Assembly: GCA_030429835.1 (NCBI GenBank)
Contig: JAUIGC010000014.1
Span: 1 to 36,768, forward strand
Direction of reading: 5' to 3'
DNA from: Bacteroidia bacterium
GTDB taxonomy: Bacteria > Bacteroidota > Bacteroidia > Flavobacteriales > Flavobacteriaceae
DNA: 36,768 bases
Shown: piece after piece, positions 32,216 to 36,768 of the stretch
How the letters are laid out: the number at the start of each line of letters is the position of its first letter
Numbering within the stretch: position 1 is the stretch's first letter
Translations under genes and position numbers: made by a program
Notes under the pieces: generated by a model
Seen by the model: only the letters and a program-made list of their open reading frames with translations
The model's database searches: none
What the model was told of the DNA's origin: nothing

Positions 32216-34348
32216 TTACACTGCTATTTCCATGGTAGCGGGCATTCTATCCCAATTTCTATGACGTGCAATGGCTCGTATAAACTTTTCAGTTCCACCA
32301 TCCACTATGATAGCCTTGTCATTGTTATAATCCGCAAGCCCCGTTTTGTCCAAGAACTCTTTTCCTTCATTATGCACCGCAATGGCCTTGCAGTGTTTAT
32401 ATGCTTCCTTGACAAATTTGGAGAACTTCGAATCCTTGGATAGGGCCTCAATCGATTTTTTACCTCCTGGAATAAATACCGCATCGAAAAGTACACTCTC
32501 CGTTGTCATGATGGATGCATCTACATCATGTTCCATGTTCTGATCGCACATAACCTTACCACCATGTGGGGCTATCAACTTTACTACGGCGTTATCCTTT
32601 TCCAAAGCCTTCTTCATCTTATCAAAGGACTTCATTTCAAATCCATCGCCCACTAAAAAAGCAATCTGTCTTGTAGCTATGCCATCAAAAACAGTATTGG
32701 CCTGACTCAGTGCTGACGAAGAGTCCAAATAGTTCTTTTTATCTCCCGGCTGATGATCTTTTATGGAGGCATCTGCACCAATGGCCTGGTTAATGGGTTT
32801 CTCAATACTTTTTGGAACCTTCATTCCTATTTTCTTGGCAACCGTTTTACCAAGATCGGTGTCAATTTTGGATATAAGCCACAACATCCGCTCCTTAATC
32901 GGGTCATGGTTGCATTTGCCCAATTCAAATGCATAGGCATCCGCCACATGCGATTTTTCCCATTCGGCAAGACTGCGATAGAAAAGCGCAGGTTGTGAAA
33001 AATGGTCGCTGAAACTAGAACTCCTGGTTCTTATTTTATGTGCATCGATTCGTTCTTGATAGGATTCAAACCCACCCTCGGAAACTTTGGACAGATAGGG
33101 ACAGCCGCCCCCTAGTGTATTCGGAAAATAAGCCGTCTGTCCTTTTGGGATTTCCATTTGCATATGCCCGTCCCTTTGGTTGTTATGCACTTCGGATACC
33201 GGCCGATTTATAGGAATTTGATGAAAATTATGACTTCCAAGCCTGGATAGTTGGGTATCCCTATAGGAAAACAACCTTCCCTGTAACAAGGGGTCATTGG
33301 TGAAATCTATTCCTGGAACTATATTACCGGGCAAAAAGGCTACTTGCTCCGTCTCCGCAAAAAAGTTTTCGGGGTTTCGGTTAAGTACCATTTTACCAAT
33401 TAATTTTACAGGTACCATCTCCTCCGGGATCAATTTGGTGGGATCCAATAGGTCAAAATCAAATTTGTGTTCATCTTTCTCAGGAACTACCTGTATGCCC
33501 AGTTCCCATTCGGGATATTGCCCTGACTCAATGGCGTTCCATAAATCCCTTCTATGGAAGTCAGAGTCCGCACCACTTATCTTGACCGCTTCGTCCCAGG
33601 TGACCGAATGCACGCCCAATTTGGGTTTCCAGTGAAATTTCACAAAGTGGGCCTCGCCTTTCTTATTGATAAGCCTGAACGTATGAATACCAAAACCTTC
33701 CATCATCCTAAAGCTCCTTGGAATGCCACGGTCGCTCATTACCCAGATGTGATTATGTAAGGTTTCCGTGGTAAGGGAAACAAAATCGTAAAATGTATCA
33801 TGTGCGGACGCGGCCTGAGGGATTTCATTATTGGGTTCAGGTTTTACGGAATGAATCAAATCCGGAAACTTCATTGCATCCTGTATAAAAAATATGGGCA
33901 TATTGTTCCCGACCAGATCCCAAGTTCCTTCCTCGGTATAGAATTTAACGGCAAAACCACGTACATCCCGTGCCAAATCCGTTGAACCCTTTGAACCTGC
34001 AACAGTGGAGAAGCGAACAAATACAGGGGTCTTTCTGGAGGTATCGGTAAAAATCCCGGCCTTTGAATATTCCTCCATACTTTCATAAAGTTCAAAATAA
34101 CCATGGGCACCACTTCCCCTAGCATGGACAATCCGTTCCGGTATCCTTTCATGATCAAAATTGTGAATTTTTTCACGAAGTAAAAAGTCCTCTATTATTG
34201 TGGGACCCCTTTCTCCCGCCTTTAAAGAATTGTTAGTATCGTTAACTTTAAGTCCTTGTCTAGTTGTTAAGGGTTGTCCCGATCCATCGACCTCAAAATT
34301 TTTCAATTGCTTCGATTTTGCCGTTCCCTTGGGTTCTTTCTTATTCAT
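32216..34348 (-). CDS. katE: Large-subunit catalase with C-terminal DJ-1/PfpI-like domain
   Basis: This 710-residue clade-2 catalase has the haem site His75 in IVHARGSGAHGYFE, the distal Asn in WDLVGNNMPIFF (around 148-149), and the proximal Tyr region RLFSYRDTQLSRLG. The C-terminal 140 residues form a DJ-1/PfpI-like domain (IAFLVGDGFEM, LIAPHGGKVMCDQ, VFIPGGKKSI, IAVHNEGKEF), as in E. coli HPII. It breaks down hydrogen peroxide in the cytoplasm, usually in stationary or stress conditions. The gene is monocistronic and ends at the bidirectional terminator. Its 437-bp upstream region is described separately. Confidence 0.95.
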   Translation of the reverse strand: MNKKEPKGTAKSKQLKNFEVDGSGQPLTTRQGLKVNDTNNSLKAGERGPTIIEDFLLREKIHNFDHERIPERIVHARGSGAHGYFELYESMEEYSKAGIFTDTSRKTPVFVRFSTVAGSKGSTDLARDVRGFAVKFYTEEGTWDLVGNNMPIFFIQDAMKFPDLIHSVKPEPNNEIPQAASAHDTFYDFVSLTTETLHNHIWVMSDRGIPRSFRMMEGFGIHTFRLINKKGEAHFVKFHWKPKLGVHSVTWDEAVKISGADSDFHRRDLWNAIESGQYPEWELGIQVVPEKDEHKFDFDLLDPTKLIPEEMVPVKLIGKMVLNRNPENFFAETEQVAFLPGNIVPGIDFTNDPLLQGRLFSYRDTQLSRLGSHNFHQIPINRPVSEVHNNQRDGHMQMEIPKGQTAYFPNTLGGGCPYLSKVSEGGFESYQERIDAHKIRTRSSSFSDHFSQPALFYRSLAEWEKSHVADAYAFELGKCNHDPIKERMLWLISKIDTDLGKTVAKKIGMKVPKSIEKPINQAIGADASIKDHQPGDKKNYLDSSSALSQANTVFDGIATRQIAFLVGDGFEMKSFDKMKKALEKDNAVVKLIAPHGGKVMCDQNMEHDVDASIMTTESVLFDAVFIPGGKKSIEALSKDSKFSKFVKEAYKHCKAIAVHNEGKEFLDKTGLADYNNDKAIIVDGGTEKFIRAIARHRNWDRMPATMEIAV

Positions 34349-34785
34349 AGCGTGCCATTTATTATTGCTTAAGCATCTAATGTAGTTTTAGATAGCAGCT
34401 AATGTTGCCCTTATTATTTATATTATTAATGCGATAGCATTTAAAGGTTTAAAGCTGGTGTACCTAAACCTCTGTTTAAGTAATTTGGTAATCCAAAGTC
34501 GATATTTTGGCCTATACCATTGATAGAACCGAAAAAATACATAATAGATATTGTTCATATTAGATTGGGATACAAAACCTGGTTATATTTTCATTCACTT
34601 TTTTAGTATAATTTAGAATGAATTTAAGGTCCCCATTCAGGTTGTACTATGTATATCCAAATGTTAGATAGTACCAAAAACAATTTATGGTTGTCTTTGG
34701 CAAAAGACTCGTTTTTTCTTAACTAAGACGAGATTTGCTTTACATTTGCACTTCGCTTATGAAAATTATAATAGAGTTCTTAATC
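34349..34785. other. Intergenic region upstream of katE, possible orphan promoter
   Basis: No gene is supported in this stretch. AGGTTTA (34445-34451) is complementary to TAAACCT (34465-34471), a possible regulator site about 100 nt upstream of katE. TACATTTG at 34741-34748 is a full match to the plus-strand -7 consensus TAnnTTTG, but no -33 TTTG lies at the usual distance. It would transcribe into the 3' end of the SRAP gene, antisense to it. Confidence 0.35.
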
Positions 34786-35517
34786 TCAATATTCGATTTC
34801 CAACTCCTCATATTCAATTTTTTCGGTAATATCCGGTCGTTGTCCGACTTCTCCTTTGTATAAGTCTTTACTGACCGGCCAAGTTTCGAGTTCTTCGTCA
34901 ACCAAATCATCATTGATTACTTCTTCAATTTGTTCTTCGGAGAGGGTTGGATCCAACCAGACCTCAATGTCCGGCTCTTGAAGAATTACCGGTCTGCGGT
35001 TCTTTTTGTTATGGATTTTGGCAAACAAAGGGGTAGCCTCCTTGGTTAGTATGGAATATGTGATGGTACCATCGTCCATTTTGGTATAAATACCGGCCAA
35101 GCTTAGAGGGTTATCATCCTTTCTTTTAAAATAGAAGGGTATCTTAAAATTGTTTTTTGCCGTATGTGGTTCAAAAAAACCATCAACGGGAACGATACAT
35201 TTTTTGAATCCCCGGTAATTTGCAGATGAAAACAGTTTCTCTGACCTTGCGTTCAGCCCCGAACCATATCTTACGGTTTCCTTGTAGTATTCGTTCAAAT
35301 CCGCTTTGGATTTATAGACCGGTACCAAGCCCCACTTACCCTTGGTGAGCTGTCGTGGGTGTTCTTCGGTAATAAGAAATGAGTCATTGTGGGCGAATCC
35401 ATTGTTAAAATAGTAGTTGTACTCCTCTTCTGGATTTAGGTAGGTATAATTATGGTCCACCCTATAGTATCTTTCGATTCGTACGGGGTCTCCGATGTCA
35501 TCGGTTATAAAACACAT
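34786..35517 (-). CDS. SRAP domain protein (HMCES/YedK type)
   Basis: I start at the ATG at 35515-35517 because the mature protein must begin with Cys2 (MCFITDDIG), the nucleophile that forms a thiazolidine crosslink with abasic sites in single-stranded DNA. That gives 243 residues; a longer frame would bury the Cys. Other SRAP residues are present: Asn in GLNARSEKLF, Glu in VDGFFEP, and His in KIHNKKNRRPVIL. The protein shields abasic sites during replication and repair. The C-terminus carries an acidic tail (EYEELEIEY). A decayed copy of the last 80 codons lies at 23938-24160. Confidence 0.93.
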   Translation of the reverse strand: MCFITDDIGDPVRIERYYRVDHNYTYLNPEEEYNYYFNNGFAHNDSFLITEEHPRQLTKGKWGLVPVYKSKADLNEYYKETVRYGSGLNARSEKLFSSANYRGFKKCIVPVDGFFEPHTAKNNFKIPFYFKRKDDNPLSLAGIYTKMDDGTITYSILTKEATPLFAKIHNKKNRRPVILQEPDIEVWLDPTLSEEQIEEVINDDLVDEELETWPVSKDLYKGEVGQRPDITEKIEYEELEIEY

Positions 35518-35626
35518 AGGTATCCAATTTTTGATTCTCCCTAATTTAATTAAAAAGGTTAAAGTTTTTAATCGAACTTCTAAACTATTTAAATTTGGAA
35601 ATAGTCCATTAAAAAGGAATATTTCC

Positions 35627-35914
35627 ATGATTTGCGAATTGATTTACCTAGAACCGAGTCTTATTGACTACTTTATTGCCAATTGTGCATTGGGCAATGG
35701 CTCAATAACAGTTCGAGATAAGAGTAATAAGGTCAGTATTAGTAATGGTCGATTTATGCTTTATAAAGATGGTGGTTATGTTTTTAATAGGGTTCCAAGG
35801 GAACAAGCTCAAAAGATTATAAGGAGGATGATTGATAAACATAAGCGATTTGAGTATGATGGTTTTTATTATCACTCACCCGAAATGAACGTTTGGACAA
35901 AACAGGAAATTTGA
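35627..35914 (+). CDS. Small protein divergent from the SRAP gene, unknown
   Basis: This 95-residue frame from the ATG at 35627 encodes MICELIYLEPSLIDYFIANC, then a beta-rich middle (GNGSITVRDKSNKVSISNGR) and a basic helix (VPREQAQKIIRRMIDKHKRF) ending YYHSPEMNVWTKQEI. The pattern looks coding, with an amphipathic helix, but I do not recognise a family. It is divergent from SRAP, 109 nt away. A longer start at 35495 would overlap the SRAP coding region antisense and is less likely. Confidence 0.5.
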   Translation: MICELIYLEPSLIDYFIANCALGNGSITVRDKSNKVSISNGRFMLYKDGGYVFNRVPREQAQKIIRRMIDKHKRFEYDGFYYHSPEMNVWTKQEI

Positions 35915-36463
35915 TAATCCACTTAGAAATGTAAATAAGGGATAAAAAGTTGATGGGGGTAGGTTGGTCGTTACCATGGGCACACCACGGAGGGTTACAT
36001 GCCAGCCCGGTTGATGCTACCCATTTGTCCTTTTATTTATAAAGATTAGGGTAGGATGGGTATTTATTGTAACCCCACCCGGGGTATCAGGTAACCCCTT
36101 TAATTAAAATTTATGGGGTATTAACAGGGTACTCTTATATCATTATAGTTGTCTTGGGAACCCTATGGTACCCCTAAAAAATCTTGATTTAAGCCTTAGG
36201 CACCCCAAAAAAAAATTCTGTACTACACCAGATTTTAGCAATGGTTACCCTTTGACCCTAACAATTTGAATAGTCTATACCCTATAATACCCATGAAAAC
36301 CACCCAATGTCACCCAGACGGGCTACCCTAGGTATCCTGTCTTTAGTAATTTAATTTAAAAAGAGGTTAGTTGTTAACCTTAACAACCCTAAAGTAACCG
36401 TGGTTCCAACCCTCAAAAAAAACAGGTGTTTTTCTGGATATTCCTTTAAAATAAAAACGACTA
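35915..36463. other. Gene-free region rich in GGGTA/TACCC
   Basis: No convincing reading frame. By eye I count twelve GGGTA or TACCC pentamers, on both strands, between about 35956 and 36326, many within longer GGGGTA or TACCCC runs. The G/C-runs contrast with the A+T-rich surroundings. It could be a decayed repeat element, a protein-binding region or a structured region. Confidence 0.5.
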
Positions 36464-36649
36464 TCAATTCTTCTTCCGGAAAAGTGTAGCAATGAGGTAT
36501 GCCTTGGCCTCTTGGTCGGTAGGCATACTTGCTTTCCTTGATTTATTACTAAGCTTCCTGTTTTCATAATCCAGCGGCTCAGATTCCTTTGTTATAGTCA
36601 CATCGAAAAACTGGTCCTCTTTAAGTGAAAAATCCTTGTTAAGGGCCAA
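36464..36649 (-). CDS. Possible small protein or gene remnant
   Basis: The minus-strand frame encodes LALNKDFSLKEDQFFDVTIT, then SEPLDYENRKLSNKSRKASM and ends in AYLIATLFRKKN. The only start in this frame near its beginning is TTG at 36649, and the frame stays open further upstream to a stop near 36725 (IRFEGGLRSLLAL). The sequence looks protein-like, but with no ATG and an atypical neighbourhood it is equally a remnant. No family recognised. Confidence 0.3.
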   Translation of the reverse strand: MALNKDFSLKEDQFFDVTITKESEPLDYENRKLSNKSRKASMPTDQEAKAYLIATLFRKKN

Positions 36650-36768
36650 AAGTGATCGTAGGCCACCCTCGAATCTTATTATTTTACCTAAGGTGGGTAT
36701 CTTAATAGGGTAGGTACAATGTGGTTAGCAGTTCTTGATTCCTAAAAAGTTGTTTTGGGTATGGGAGG

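Noticed and set aside
32753-33760. Several plus-strand open frames inside katE
   Set aside because: They are antisense to a complete, well-conserved catalase.
35518-35628. Longer SRAP start
   Set aside because: It would put 37 residues before the catalytic Cys, which must be residue 2 for SRAP chemistry.
1-36768. CRISPR arrays, tRNA or rRNA genes, intact transposases
   Set aside because: No regularly spaced long direct repeats, cloverleaf sequences or transposase motifs were recognised in the window.

Overview
The window looks like a chromosome segment of a Flavobacteriia-type Bacteroidota, probably marine. This is inferred from the A+T-rich base composition, weak Shine-Dalgarno sequences, TAnnTTTG-like promoter elements, flavobacterial TPR histidine kinase and small membrane protein families, and the Ku/SRAP/catalase stress repertoire. 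I cannot name a species. No rRNA, tRNA, CRISPR array or intact insertion sequence was seen.

Region 1 (1-11,692, all minus strand) is a composite defence island built on a type I restriction-modification locus. From the promoter end it reads hsdM, a single-chain GmrSD-like DUF262/HNH gene, a second hsdM, hsdS, a 1102-residue GHKL ATPase ending in a PD-(D/E)XK nuclease, a HARE-HTH/GIY-YIG protein, then a separately controlled HTH regulator, an AbiEii-like nucleotidyltransferase, and the start of hsdR, which is cut by the window edge. The first six genes abut or overlap by 0-2 nt. The last three overlap each other and sit behind two copies of a TATCG palindrome, so the restriction subunit appears to be under a switch of its own.

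Region 2 (11,794-18,248, minus) is a tightly packed eight-gene operon of mostly uncharacterised envelope proteins: a basic Ig-like protein, two DUF4407-type coiled-coil membrane proteins, a membrane transglutaminase-fold protein with an InlB-type repeat, a four-helix membrane protein, a TPR-like lipoprotein, a DUF6804 protein and a small HTH-like protein. It lies beside the defence island and is the best candidate here for an undescribed multi-gene system.

Region 3 (18,301-23,900) holds a secreted EEP-family nuclease, small secreted proteins, a lipoprotein-histidine kinase-response regulator operon, and an HTH/one-TM protein. Two near-identical TACGG-N4-CCGTA palindromes lie upstream of genes here. 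The intergenic region 22,857-23,215 contains interlocking inverted repeats (a pseudoknot-capable layout) and four GACA boxes spaced exactly 11 bp apart.

Region 4 (23,900-36,768) is a stress and DNA-damage region: an Anbu proteasome-like peptidase with its transglutaminase partner, a Ku remnant, small membrane proteins, YetF, an FAD/NAD(P)-binding protein, a Cys-rich copper-binding four-helix protein, an SDR oxidoreductase, a receiver-only regulator, a large-subunit catalase and an SRAP abasic-site protein. A frameshifted fragment of the same SRAP gene lies 11 kb away. The last 850 bp are nearly gene-free and unusually rich in GGGTA/TACCC.
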